A stretch of DNA of 64,000 bases, taken from positions 1-64,000 of the forward strand of contig PAQS01000048.1 in assembly GCA_002709385.1 (NCBI GenBank), read 5' to 3'. Positions 10,101-18,137 of this stretch are shown piece after piece. The notes under the pieces were generated by a model. That model saw only the letters and a list, made by a program, of their open reading frames with translations. It searched no databases and was not told the DNA's origin. Both the position numbers and the translations under genes were made by a program. Within the stretch, counting starts at the first letter, position 1; every line of letters starts with the position of its first letter. The DNA is from Waddliaceae bacterium. GTDB lineage: Bacteria; Chlamydiota; Chlamydiia; Chlamydiales; GCA-2709385.

Positions 10101-10646
10101 TAACAAAATCATTAATTGAGCTTTGTCTACAAGGAGAGATTCGTTTGGAAGAAAAAATGGAGAATCTCCAAGTATCTTAGATGCACCGATATACTCTTCA
10201 AGAAGCTCTTTTTGAAACTGTAAACCTTGTCGTAAACTTTCTTTACTTTCAGCTTCTTTAATTGTTTCTAATATCTGTTCACGATCTTCTTCATCGATAT
10301 TTTCATTCTCTACAGCCTTACCCTCTTTAGAGTAAGCAACAACGATGCTGTCTAAATGTTTTTCTAGATAAAATACCAATGCTGCTAAATGATGACAGTC
10401 ATAGTTATAAGGGCAATCGCAATTGGAGTCGATTGTCTCCGACTCAAAGCGATCTATTTCCATCTCGCAAGTATAAGTATTTTCAAAACTCCCAACTACG
10501 GATCCTGTTATTCTGATACTATCCGGTGTGAGCTCTAATACCTTTGCAGATAGAACGACATCCTGATTGAAAAGGCTTCGCCCCTCTTTCAATATAGAAG
10601 AGGAAAAATCTTGCCTGAGTCTTCGAAAGTTCAACATCTCTAACAC
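7137..10646 (-). CDS. SNF2-family helicase with SWIM zinc finger (first copy)
   Basis: About 1169 residues. An N-terminal SWIM zinc-binding motif (CDCPYNYDCHH near residue 80) is followed by a long family-specific region and a C-terminal Swi2/Snf2 ATPase: DDMGLGKTLQ (Walker A, near 728), DEAQ (Walker B, near 830), LTGTPIENS, and motif VI HRIGQQR near 1113. Probably an ATP-dependent DNA translocase acting on protein-DNA complexes; its exact role in chlamydiae is not known. It corresponds to CT708 and precedes mreB by 13 bases. The frame opens with GTG at 10646; the ATG at 10637 is an equally good start. A paralogue lies at 47302-51045. Confidence 0.92.
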   Translation of the reverse strand: MLEMLNFRRLRQDFSSSILKEGRSLFNQDVVLSAKVLELTPDSIRITGSVVGSFENTYTCEMEIDRFESETIDSNCDCPYNYDCHHLAALVFYLEKHLDSIVVAYSKEGKAVENENIDEEDREQILETIKEAESKESLRQGLQFQKELLEEYIGASKILGDSPFFLPNESLLVDKAQLMILLHHGVTGEGQNESKTAEVQFALRLPYRSKPLYVTNIKDFIDSIRYHEAIELNGRMHHFTLESFDREISQLLRLVMDFARYPNEREERQQKFAQLGLEQFGILLATAYDLSVARARIYSKDLSGEECLNLPGLFMASLEEPVSFCTSPAKLRFELEYIEAPAPKLFLLPMVSIEGEDPLSLKELTLFECAKPGLLKGSTFYRFRTNIKRSHLRNVGSLQHTTIPEPLFGTFIENALPALSAYADVGNADCIKQFVTLPYVDEVRGICEIHYLDGELDVELFFSYGSVKVPALPKKLEIDHLRKFITEEGILARNLTEEGDLIRSLFLGFVVDEDQGLYRARTDRKIIEFMTEVIPCYQDRVEFRCPQNLLDRFIYDDTTFKLEAKVSAEIDKYEVELKVDGPLSGVTVDLLWECLSANKAYIELEPPKARGRGTRATSGERGQKILVLDLEQLAPVVRIFDEIGLKTLDNHVEQRPLWSLVSLVEEQFKDLPVKFSMSKGLKKMQEEMLGQSSGKPAAIPQQIHASLRSYQAEGVHWLERLRNMHLSGILADDMGLGKTLQAIIAVTQYQMMNPNAISLVVCPTSLIYNWEEEFHKFNPDLKVLPVDGTPAQRKKLLKTLKNFNVVITSYSLLQKDIETYKKTTFSYAILDEAQHIKNRGTRNAKSVKMINAQHRLILTGTPIENSLDELWSLFDFLMPGLLSSYDRFVEKYIRRPDVESSDGMSELRKKVAPFILRRMKNDVLDDLPPVSEIVYHCHLSNAQKDLYKSYADSARKELSRLVKKEGFDKVQIHVLATLTRLKQICCHPAIFAKESAEEGDSAKYDMLLELLPTLVEGGHKTVIFSQYTQMLKILRQDLERMGMRYSYLDGSSKNRQQIVKNFNEDDSISTFLVSLKAGGVGLNLTSADTVIHYDMWWNPAVENQATDRVHRIGQQRSVSAYKLVTLGTIEEKIMELQERKKGLVKQVIGCDDEAISKLTWEEVLELLQT

Positions 10647-11061
10647 TCTACCTGTTGCACTTGTCTATACGTAAAAACCTTCATCATTTACTCAATAATC
10701 TACGGAAGGACTTCTGTATGACATAATCAAATTAAAGTACTGCACTGCTACTATACTTATCAAAAAAATTTCAAAAGTGAGCAGATACACGTGTCCTTCC
10801 CTTGTACCGCTTTTGTTTCTGGAAAACAAGTAAAAAACCTAAATGAATCAGACAGATAAAAATGGCAAATTTTGCCTAGTTTCGAGTAACAATCTTTATT
10901 TCAAAGTAAGCATAAATAAGCTCTAAAATACTTTCTCGCTTTAATTTAGACAAAAAAAGCAAACGCTAAACTTTTCTTTTCTCATAAACTCTTCTCATTG
11001 TTTATCTACACTTGGCCTCTCAATTGCTTAATGGAACACATAAAATATTTGGGTAGGAAAT
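10647..11061. other. Intergenic region upstream of SNF2 gene and tRNA-Gly
   Basis: About 415 bases between the divergent SNF2 gene and the plus-strand small ORF. AT-rich with no open frame of note on either strand and no recognisable structured RNA. It must hold promoters in both directions, but I see no convincing -35/-10 pair. Confidence 0.5.
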
Positions 11062-11226
11062 ATGATCATTTATGAAAACCAGCTACACAAAAAGAAAAGT
11101 CACCTAAGCTTGAACGAGGTATCTAAAAAACGTTTAGATTTTGAGCCTGTCTGTGACCTCATTTGTTACTTAGTTCTTCCTTTTTTCCCTGGAAGTCGAA
11201 CGATTCACGTAGATTTTTCTCCCTAA
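11062..11226 (+). CDS. Possible small protein (54 residues)
   Basis: A short frame starting MIIYENQLHKKKSHL and ending at TAA 11226, just before tRNA-Gly. The start codon has AGGA at short spacing. The protein is basic at its N-terminus and carries two cysteines and a hydrophobic stretch (LICYLVLPFF) near residues 33-42. I recognise no family. Support is limited to the ribosome site and the otherwise empty region, so a chance frame is possible. Confidence 0.35.
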   Translation: MIIYENQLHKKKSHLSLNEVSKKRLDFEPVCDLICYLVLPFFPGSRTIHVDFSP

Positions 11227-11282
11227 GCTCTTTTTTTTCTTGCCCCAAAAAAGTAAGGCTCTTTATATTAAGACATTCAAAC

Positions 11283-11354
11283 GCGGGTGTAGCTCAGTGG
11301 TAGAGCATCACGTTGCCAACGTGAGGGTCGTGAGTTCGAATCTCATCACCCGCT
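11283..11354 (+). tRNA. tRNA-Gly (anticodon GCC)
   Basis: A complete cloverleaf can be drawn: 7-bp acceptor GCGGGTG/CACCCGC, D-arm with AGCTCAGTGGTAGAGC, anticodon stem TCACG/CGTGA with loop TTGCCAA (anticodon GCC), T-loop TTCGAAT, and discriminator T. CCA is not encoded. A run of T follows directly and could terminate transcription. The tRNA-Gly-tig order is the same as in Chlamydia. Confidence 0.97.
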
Positions 11355-11522
11355 TTTTTTCCTATAATTGGCTATCTATGACCTTCCTTTTTGGGGTTCA
11401 ATCTTCCCCTATCTTTGCCTGTGCAACAGGTCTTCTTAAATTCGACTAGTACAGGTTTAGTTAATCTAAGGGTTGGCTGATTGATACCAAATAAGTTCTT
11501 TATCGATAGAAGAGGTCATCAT

Positions 11523-12839
11523 ATGACAGACGAGCAAACTACTCTCAAAAATGATCACGTAGAAGTTAAAGTTACCCGTAACCCGGGCTGTCAAATCAGC
11601 ATGACTGTGCAGGTTACACCTGAAGCTGTTCAAGCTGCCTATAAAAAGGCTGTAAAAACAGTAAACAAAGAAGTTTCTTTACCTGGTTTCCGTAAAGGTA
11701 AAGCCCCTGCACCTATGATTATCAAGCATTACGGACCACAAATAGAGCGTGAATGGAAAGATGTGGTCATGCAAAACGCCTTTGCTGAAAGCACTAGCCT
11801 TTCTTCTCTTTATCCTACAAGCAAAGAAACAATTAAGCGCCCTACTGTGAACAAATGTTCATCTGAAGAAGGTGCTGAGATTGTTTTTGAATTTGAAACC
11901 GAACCTTCTGTTCCTGAAGTTGATAGCAGCGATTTAGAAATCAAACACGAAGAAGCAAAAGAAGTTACAGAAGAAGATATTGAAGAGTCTGTTGTGCTTC
12001 TACAAGAAGACTTTGGTGATTTAGTAGAGCTTGAAGAAAGTCGCCCAGTTGCTGAGGGAGACTATGTAAAGCTTGATATCAGTATTATTGAAGAGCCAGA
12101 GCGTTCTCTTTGTGAAGATAAGCTTTTCCATGTAAAAGAAAACCGTATGGGTACATGGATGAGAAAACTTACTGTTGGTTTATCTTCTGGAGAATCAGCT
12201 GAAGGCGATAGTGAAGTAGAAGACAGCGCACCTGACTATGTAAAAGATAAATTCGAATCGCGTAAGTGCCGCATTACTGTAAAATCTATTCTTCAGATGA
12301 ATCTCGCTCCAGTTGATGAAAAATTTGCTGAGCGTTTAGGTGTTGAAACTGTTGAAGAGATTAAGCCTCGTGTAAAAGATTTACTTGTAGAAGAACGTCA
12401 GCGCCAAGCTGACCAAGCTTTAAAAGCTCAAGTTGAAAGTTTCCTACTTGAAAAATACCCTTTTGACGTACCTGCTTCATTGATTCAAGCTGAGTTACAT
12501 TCAAGAGTCCGTAATCAAATTCGTGCGTTGACTGAAGCTGGTCATACTCAAGACGAGATTCGTGACCAACAAAAAGAAATCGAAGCATATTGTGCTGTAG
12601 AAGTTGATAAAGCTTTAAGACTTTATTACCTTTTAAGAAAAGTTGCTTCTAAAGAAAGCATCGATGTTTCTGAACAGGAATTATGGGAAGAAATAGCGAA
12701 GCAAATGTGGCGTACTCCAGCTTCTGAAAAAATCATCGATCCTGAAATGAAACCAGAAGAGATTCGTGCTCGGGTTATGATTCATGCTTTGACAGAGAAA
12801 GTCAAACTTCACCTGATTGAACAAGCGAAAGTAGCCTAA
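11523..12839 (+). CDS. tig: Trigger factor
   Basis: 438 residues. Ribosome-bound chaperone and peptidyl-prolyl isomerase that meets nascent chains at the exit tunnel. The ribosome-binding signature GFRKGKAPAPMI is present in the N-terminal domain; a divergent, shortened FKBP-like middle region (about 165-260) and the helical C-terminal arms follow. The start is the ATG at 11523 (MTDEQTTLKN), with AGAGG seven bases upstream; an in-frame TTG 42 bases earlier lacks such a site. It heads the tig-clpP-clpX cluster conserved in chlamydiae. Confidence 0.95.
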   Translation: MTDEQTTLKNDHVEVKVTRNPGCQISMTVQVTPEAVQAAYKKAVKTVNKEVSLPGFRKGKAPAPMIIKHYGPQIEREWKDVVMQNAFAESTSLSSLYPTSKETIKRPTVNKCSSEEGAEIVFEFETEPSVPEVDSSDLEIKHEEAKEVTEEDIEESVVLLQEDFGDLVELEESRPVAEGDYVKLDISIIEEPERSLCEDKLFHVKENRMGTWMRKLTVGLSSGESAEGDSEVEDSAPDYVKDKFESRKCRITVKSILQMNLAPVDEKFAERLGVETVEEIKPRVKDLLVEERQRQADQALKAQVESFLLEKYPFDVPASLIQAELHSRVRNQIRALTEAGHTQDEIRDQQKEIEAYCAVEVDKALRLYYLLRKVASKESIDVSEQELWEEIAKQMWRTPASEKIIDPEMKPEEIRARVMIHALTEKVKLHLIEQAKVA

Positions 12840-12848
12840 AAGCAGCAC

Positions 12849-12904
12849 AGGCCCTCCAGAAAACCCTTGACCGAGTGAAAACGGTCAAGTTATAAGGGGG
12901 GCCT
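12849..12904 (+). other. Two-level hairpin in the tig-clpP intergenic RNA
   Basis: Outer arms 12849-12857 and 12896-12904 pair over nine positions (one G-T). Inside them arms 12866-12873 and 12882-12889 form a perfect 8-bp stem with an eight-base loop. There is no T-run, and the structure ends 17 bases before the clpP ribosome site, so it is more likely an RNA processing or translation-control element than a terminator. Confidence 0.5.
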
Positions 12905-12930
12905 ATCACAGTTTAAGTAGAGGGCAGTTG

Positions 12931-13575
12931 ATGTCAAAGCAAGAAGGACCAAAAGACTTTTATAACTCTTTAACTCCTTACGTGGTTGAAGATACTGGAC
13001 GTGGCGAACGCTCCATGGATATCTTTTCGCGTTTGCTACAGGATCGTATTGTTTTTATCGGTACCGAAATCTCGGACCAGATGGCAAACGTTATTGTAGC
13101 CCAGTTGCTCTTCTTGAAAATGGAAGACCCTAAAAAAGATGTAAACCTTTACATCAACTCTCCTGGCGGAGCTATTTCTGCAGGCTTAGCTATTTTTGAT
13201 ACTCTACAATATCTAGGTTGCGATATCGCCACCACTTGCATTGGTCAGGCTTCTTCTATGGGGGCTTTACTATTGATGGCTGGAACAAAAGGAAAGCGTT
13301 TTGCTCTTCGCAATAGCCGCATCATGATCCACCAACCTTGGGGTGGAGTAACAGGAACATCTGCAGATATTCACTTACAGGCAAAAGAAATTCTCCGCAT
13401 GAAGCGCAATCTTGCTCAAATCATGAGTGAGTGCACAGGCCAAGATGTAGAGAAAATCATTCGTGACTCCGAGAGAGATTTTTACATGAGTCCAGAAGAA
13501 GCAAAAGAATATGGGATTATTGACGAAGTGTACGACACTGTTGGTGGCCCAAACTCTAAGCTTTCTTCAAACTAA
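12931..13575 (+). CDS. clpP: ATP-dependent Clp protease proteolytic subunit
   Basis: 214 residues. Serine peptidase forming the barrel that degrades unfolded substrates fed by ClpX. The nucleophile serine lies in [11 protein letters not shown] and the catalytic histidine in IHQPWGG; the handle region follows. The ATG at 12931 is preceded by AGAGGG at six bases; the TTG just before it is not needed. It is directly followed by clpX (59 bases), as in Chlamydia clpP2-clpX. Confidence 0.96.
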   Translation: MSKQEGPKDFYNSLTPYVVEDTGRGERSMDIFSRLLQDRIVFIGTEISDQMANVIVAQLLFLKMEDPKKDVNLYINSPGGAISAGLAIFDTLQYLGCDIATTCIGQASSMGALLLMAGTKGKRFALRNSRIMIHQPWGGVTGTSADIHLQAKEILRMKRNLAQIMSECTGQDVEKIIRDSERDFYMSPEEAKEYGIIDEVYDTVGGPNSKLSSN

Positions 13576-13634
13576 TTATTGACTAATGCTGTTAACTCAG
13601 GACCTAAACATCGGATAGCTGACCAGGCACATGC

Positions 13635-14879
13635 ATGAGTAGAAAATCGTTTCCATCTAAAGAAATTGCAACATGTTCCTTCTGTGGACGTACAGAAGAC
13701 GTTGTTGAAAAATTGATATCTGGTCCTAATGTATATATCTGCGATAAATGCGTGAAATTATGCATGGGCATCGTAGAGAAAAAGTCGACTACGTTTGAAA
13801 TCAATATCTTAAAACCAAAAGAATTGAAAGAACGTCTAGACGAATACATCATTGGTCAAGAAAACGCAAAACGCACCATCTCTGTTGGCGTTTATAATCA
13901 TTATAAAAGAGTTCTTGCTGAGTCTAAAGACGAAAATATTGAAATTAGCAAGTCTAATGTTTTCCTACTTGGCCCAACAGGATCAGGAAAAACTCTTATA
14001 GCTAAAACCTTAGCCCGTATTCTTGATGTTCCATTTACAATTGCTGATGCAACCACTTTAACTGAAGCTGGTTATGTCGGAGAAGATGTAGAGAACATTA
14101 TTTTACGCCTTTTACAAGAAGCTGACTACGATGTAAGTAAAGCTGAAAAAGGCATTATTTATATCGATGAGATCGATAAAATCGGACGAACAACATCTAA
14201 TGTCTCCATCACACGTGATGTTTCTGGAGAAGGTGTTCAACAAGCTCTGTTGAAAATCGTAGAAGGTACAACAGCTAGCGTTCCACCTAAAGGTGGTAGA
14301 AAACACCCTAACCAAGAGTACATCAAAGTCAATACAGAGAATATTCTCTTTATTGTTGGAGGTGCTTTTGTTGGTTTAGATAAAATTATTGCTAAGCGAC
14401 TTGGAAAAGGAACCATCGGTTTCGCTGCAAATAATGATAATGAAAACGCTCATAAACAAGAACATGATGCTCTACTTGCACGAGTAGAACCCACAGACCT
14501 TGTTCACTTTGGTATGATTCCTGAGTTTATTGGGCGATTCAATAGTATCGCAAATTGCAATGAACTTAACGATGAAGACTTTGTTAATATTTTGACGAAA
14601 CCAAAAAATGCTTTGGTAACACAATTTACGCATATTTTTGCAGAAGAAGGTGTTCGTCTCAATTTCACAGAGGAAGCCCTGATTGCTATCGCTAAAAAAG
14701 CAAAAAAAGCAGGCACCGGTGCACGTGGTTTACGTATGATCATGGAAGGACTTATGAAAGACCTTATGTTTGACATTCCTTCAGACGACACAGTAAGCGA
14801 AATCATTATAGAAGAAGATACTGTGACTAAAGGAACAAATCCAATCATTCGCAGAAACACTGACGAAAAAATAGCTTAA
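13635..14879 (+). CDS. clpX: ATP-dependent Clp protease ATPase subunit ClpX
   Basis: 414 residues. AAA+ unfoldase that recognises tagged substrates and threads them into ClpP. An N-terminal C4 zinc-binding domain (CSFC near residue 15, CDKC near 38), Walker A GPTGSGKT, Walker [11 protein letters not shown], the pore loop region GYVGEDVE, and the ClpP-docking IGF-type loop (GTIGFAANN) are all seen. A strong terminator follows, closing the tig-clpP-clpX unit. Confidence 0.97.
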   Translation: MSRKSFPSKEIATCSFCGRTEDVVEKLISGPNVYICDKCVKLCMGIVEKKSTTFEINILKPKELKERLDEYIIGQENAKRTISVGVYNHYKRVLAESKDENIEISKSNVFLLGPTGSGKTLIAKTLARILDVPFTIADATTLTEAGYVGEDVENIILRLLQEADYDVSKAEKGIIYIDEIDKIGRTTSNVSITRDVSGEGVQQALLKIVEGTTASVPPKGGRKHPNQEYIKVNTENILFIVGGAFVGLDKIIAKRLGKGTIGFAANNDNENAHKQEHDALLARVEPTDLVHFGMIPEFIGRFNSIANCNELNDEDFVNILTKPKNALVTQFTHIFAEEGVRLNFTEEALIAIAKKAKKAGTGARGLRMIMEGLMKDLMFDIPSDDTVSEIIIEEDTVTKGTNPIIRRNTDEKIA

Positions 14880-14905
14880 GAACTCTTTTAAAATTAAGCT
14901 TTTAT

Positions 14906-14955
14906 AAACACAACGATAGTTAATTGAATATAACTTTCGTTGTGTTTTTTTTATT
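14906..14955 (+). terminator. Intrinsic terminator after clpX
   Basis: Arms 14906-14916 and 14937-14947 pair perfectly, then one T-T mismatch, then a further 5 bp (14918-14922 with 14931-14935), and a run of T follows the right arm. Textbook rho-independent terminator. Confidence 0.9.
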
Positions 14956-15244
14956 TCCATCCCTCCCCATCAAACCTCTGTATTATTTTACGAATTAGAT
15001 ATTGTTACTTCTTAACTCTGTCTTGTTTATGTACACATTACGAGTAAGATAATTACTAATTTGACAATAAATATTATACGTTTGTAATTTTCTGTTTTAC
15101 AAATACCACCTCAGTTTCTTTTATCTAAAACACCCCAAAACACCACATAAAACAAATAATCTTATATTTTTTACAAACTAAAAAGTTTACAAAAATATAA
15201 AAAAACTAACACTTTAAACAAAAAATAGAATTAATAATAATAAA

Positions 15245-15273
15245 TTGAATTTAAATAATTTTATTGTTATAAT
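15245..15273 (+). promoter_or_regulatory. Near-consensus sigma-70 promoter of the putative tip/translocator unit
   Basis: TTGAAT (15245-15250), a 17-base spacer and a perfect TATAAT (15268-15273). It sits about 150 bases before the first gene, with a leader in between. Strong for a chlamydial promoter; the surrounding sequence is AT-rich, so some chance match must be allowed for. Confidence 0.65.
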
Positions 15274-15298
15274 AGTAATCTGAATGAGGGAATAGTTT

Positions 15299-15340
15299 AT
15301 GAGTATCCATTTTTATTTTTTGAGACATTCCATTGAATAA
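15299..15340 (+). other. 13-codon leader frame
   Basis: ATG to TAA frame (MSIHFYFLRHSIE) between the promoter and the hairpin at 15356. A GAGGG lies about 10 bases before the ATG. Could be a leader peptide or a chance frame. Confidence 0.25.
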
Positions 15341-15355
15341 TTTCTTGCTTTAAAG

Positions 15356-15388
15356 AGAGTAGGCGCATTAAATGCGCCTACTTTTCTT
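15356..15388 (+). terminator. Terminator-like hairpin inside the leader
   Basis: Perfect 10-bp GC-rich stem (15359-15368 with 15372-15381), three-base loop TAA, then TTTTCTTAA. It lies between the promoter and the first gene, so it would end transcription about 110 bases from the predicted start unless bypassed: either an attenuator or the 3' end of a small RNA. Confidence 0.7.
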
Positions 15389-15426
15389 AATAGAAATTTT
15401 AAGTTTGTCGTAAGGAGTAAGGTCTT

Positions 15427-16695
15427 ATGCCACTAGTATCAGTTAACGGCCACAACGTTTCAGATGATATCGTTGATTTAGTTACCGTTGAAGCAAGGGA
15501 TAATTACGAAGAAATTATCGTAAAGTTTTTACCCTTTATCGATATGGATCACGATACGATTTCATCCGCAGCAAATCGAGCAGCATTAGAAGATGTTATT
15601 GAGGAGCTGGATATTTTTGCAGACGATAGCGACCAAGCAGAAAATCAACTTACCTTAGAGATGTACCAATCTATGGAAATTCTCTTTGCCACTTTACGTG
15701 CAGCGGGAGTTGATACAGGTAGTCCTGCTGTAGTGGATGCAGAGAGCGCTAGACGCTGGTTAGATACTCCCCTCATGCGGGAAATTGTACTTAGTGCGGT
15801 TGACTCAGCTAGATACGCTCATCTTGTAGATGCAGATAGTGGCATTGGTTCTGTTGCGGGGCAAAATAACAGTGCCCTTCCTGTACATAGTTTACAAACT
15901 CTTATTGGTGCTGAATACGTCGTTCGAGGTACTGAGAACTTTACAACCACTCTTTTCGACTTAAAAGATATATTACAGATAAATAGCGAAGCGATTAAAA
16001 CTCTCTCTAAGGTTCAAGAGATGATGAATGCGAGAGAACCTGAAGGACGCGATCTACAACAATATATTCGTTACTTACAATTTGATGGAAGCTCAGACAA
16101 TAGTGAAGACTGGAATAAAACAAACCGCTATTTCTTCCGTGATCACCCTTTATTCGAACACCTGAGTGAGCTGCATAGTAACATGCAATACACTACTTGG
16201 TTAGAAGTAGCAGATGATATCGAATCTATCATGTTCCAAGGAACCATTCCAGCTGAATATACCAACGATGCTCTAGCTGCTGGATTAGTGCCTGATGGAA
16301 TGGATACAGACGAATATTTAGAAGAACTGGCACTTGATCTAGCTAGGATTGCAAATGAGTATGAAAATGTTTCTGAAAACTTAGATCCCAACTTCGACGC
16401 TGATTCAGATAGCTTTTATTTGGCTTTAAGACAAGTAGCAAAAGATATCATAGATGAAGATTTTGATATAGATGACTACCTAGAAAAAGCTGATGACCTC
16501 GGTGAGGATGGTTCAAACTATCAACGACACATTACTGATGCATTGATTGAAGCACAGTCCCTCAACGAAGTAAAAAAACAAGATCTTAGAGCTACATTCT
16601 TTGAATTTGAAGAATTTATGAAGTCTGCCGGTAACATGATCGATAAGATCGATCGCATGCTAAACAAAATAGCTGGCGGTATCGCTGGTAGATAG
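15427..16695 (+). CDS. Hypothetical acidic protein, putative T3SS extracellular component
   Basis: 422 residues, strongly acidic, no signal peptide, and not a family I recognise. It starts MPLVSVNGHNVSDDIVDLV with TAAGGAG at good spacing and ends in an amphipathic helix (NMIDKIDRMLNKIAGGIAGR). The next gene starts 15 bases later and encodes a similarly sized acidic protein. Both sit at the head of a unit that continues with the LcrH chaperone and translocators, so I infer a secreted T3SS role such as needle tip, filament or early effector. This rests on position, composition and lack of Sec signal only. Confidence 0.6.
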   Translation: MPLVSVNGHNVSDDIVDLVTVEARDNYEEIIVKFLPFIDMDHDTISSAANRAALEDVIEELDIFADDSDQAENQLTLEMYQSMEILFATLRAAGVDTGSPAVVDAESARRWLDTPLMREIVLSAVDSARYAHLVDADSGIGSVAGQNNSALPVHSLQTLIGAEYVVRGTENFTTTLFDLKDILQINSEAIKTLSKVQEMMNAREPEGRDLQQYIRYLQFDGSSDNSEDWNKTNRYFFRDHPLFEHLSELHSNMQYTTWLEVADDIESIMFQGTIPAEYTNDALAAGLVPDGMDTDEYLEELALDLARIANEYENVSENLDPNFDADSDSFYLALRQVAKDIIDEDFDIDDYLEKADDLGEDGSNYQRHITDALIEAQSLNEVKKQDLRATFFEFEEFMKSAGNMIDKIDRMLNKIAGGIAGR

Positions 16696-16710
16696 TGAGG
16701 AGGGAAAAAA

Positions 16711-17961
16711 ATGAGTAACGACTTTCATGAAGACCGCGTTGACAGTGTATACCAACCCAACCATATTGTTGATGCAGGTGATACACCAAGTGATAGCGAA
16801 GGCTTTAGTGGCATAGCTACAGAATATGGTGGAGGGGCATTTCCTAACTCATTCGATGATTTCTTAGCACAATACGCATACCCTGCACTATTACCTTCAA
16901 CTATTGAAGATTTTTTTCAAGAATATCAAGATTTTACAGGGATTGGTGGAACGTACGATGCAAGCTCCTCCGCTGCTTTTGACGGTTTTCTTGAAGACTT
17001 TAATACATTTAGTGGTCAAGGAAGTATTACAGGTGGAGAAAATGATTTTTCCTACGTAAACATCTATGGACAAAGCTTTAGAACAACTAGTGTAACCCCT
17101 GAAGCGCAAGCCCTTCTCTTTAAACTCGCTTTTCAAAATTTTTTAAAGACTTTCCAGTTTTCTGGAAGAGACCCTCTTACAACACAACACTTTTTCGATG
17201 AATGGCAAAAGTTTTTATCTATCACAATTACCGTTGAAGAATATGGTCCAGGAGAAGGGATTGATGGTCAGGCTCTTGAAGACCTATTTTCTTATGAAGC
17301 TATCTGGGATCAGCTTTTTGATCAATTTCCTGAACAAGGAGACCTCTTTGGTGGAGGATCAGCAAATGCACGTTTTGAAACATTTTTAGAACCATTCATC
17401 TCCGGCTTATTTACTCCAGGTGGCTCTCAATTCGCTGAATCAGGTTTCTTCCTACCGTCACATGTAGGTGATGAATTCATGGACTACCTTATTCGTGTCT
17501 TCATGAATGAAGGAAACCCTAAAACAGAAGAAGATATAGAAAAAGAAGGAATCGTTTTTGGTGTATTTGATGTACTCATCGTCGTTCTTCAAGCTCTTCA
17601 AGATGCTACAGTTGCTCAATCAAACTACATTTCTTTTCTTACTGAATGGCAAGGTGAATACACAGATCGTATGGCCGAAGTATACTTCTTTCTTGCCAAT
17701 GAAGGAAAAAGTGGTTCCGATGGCGCAAAATGGCGTTTTTCTGAAGACGATACATTTGAACAAACTCAACGACAAGAACATAACACCTTACAACAGCAAT
17801 ACGTAGAAAACTTACGAGCCCGACGATCTATTCTCCGTGACCAAACAAAACAGGCACAAACAACAATGAACTCTATGAATGATGCTGTAACTGAACAAAG
17901 TAACTTAGGAAACTCATTAATACAAACTTTAAGCAGTATTATTTCTGCAATTTTTAGATAA
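16711..17961 (+). CDS. Hypothetical acidic protein with IpaD/SipD-like C-terminal helix
   Basis: 416 residues, acidic, rich in Gly, Phe and Ser in its first 250 residues, no signal peptide. Residues about 285-416 are helical and end in SNLGNSLIQTLSSIISAIFR, which resembles the C-terminal segment of needle-tip proteins ([20 protein letters not shown] in SipD, from memory) and, at the extreme end, the AIIQNFR tail of needle subunits. GAGGAGG precedes the start, 15 bases after the previous gene. Position before an LcrH chaperone and translocators fits a tip protein. The match is short, so the call is inference; a conserved chlamydial protein of other function is possible. Confidence 0.6.
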   Translation: MSNDFHEDRVDSVYQPNHIVDAGDTPSDSEGFSGIATEYGGGAFPNSFDDFLAQYAYPALLPSTIEDFFQEYQDFTGIGGTYDASSSAAFDGFLEDFNTFSGQGSITGGENDFSYVNIYGQSFRTTSVTPEAQALLFKLAFQNFLKTFQFSGRDPLTTQHFFDEWQKFLSITITVEEYGPGEGIDGQALEDLFSYEAIWDQLFDQFPEQGDLFGGGSANARFETFLEPFISGLFTPGGSQFAESGFFLPSHVGDEFMDYLIRVFMNEGNPKTEEDIEKEGIVFGVFDVLIVVLQALQDATVAQSNYISFLTEWQGEYTDRMAEVYFFLANEGKSGSDGAKWRFSEDDTFEQTQRQEHNTLQQQYVENLRARRSILRDQTKQAQTTMNSMNDAVTEQSNLGNSLIQTLSSIISAIFR

Positions 17962-18137
17962 TTTATAAAATAGAAATTAAAATTATTTTATGATAAAATA
18001 TGTTATTAACCTGCTTTGATAACAATAGTGACATCAGGACGACTATTTAGTAAATTTAATATGTTACACTTTAGTTATAAGCGGAAGTTTATAGTTTATT
18101 TATTAAGTAAAAGAAAAAGGTAATGGGAGATCTAGTC

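Larger units (their letters stand above)
14956..15426 (+). other. Long AT-rich region upstream of the translocator-side operon
   Basis: About 470 very AT-rich bases with no long frame. It holds the promoter at 15245-15273, a second candidate with a consensus -35 (TTGACA, 15061-15066) and a poor -10 (TAATTT, 15085-15090), a 13-codon frame at 15299-15340 and a terminator-like hairpin at 15356-15388, before the first gene at 15427. Confidence 0.7.

Noticed and set aside
10735-10850. Possible structured RNA in the region upstream of tRNA-Gly
   Set aside because: Some short complementary words, but no pattern of RNase P, tmRNA, 6S or SRP RNA and no clear promoter or terminator.
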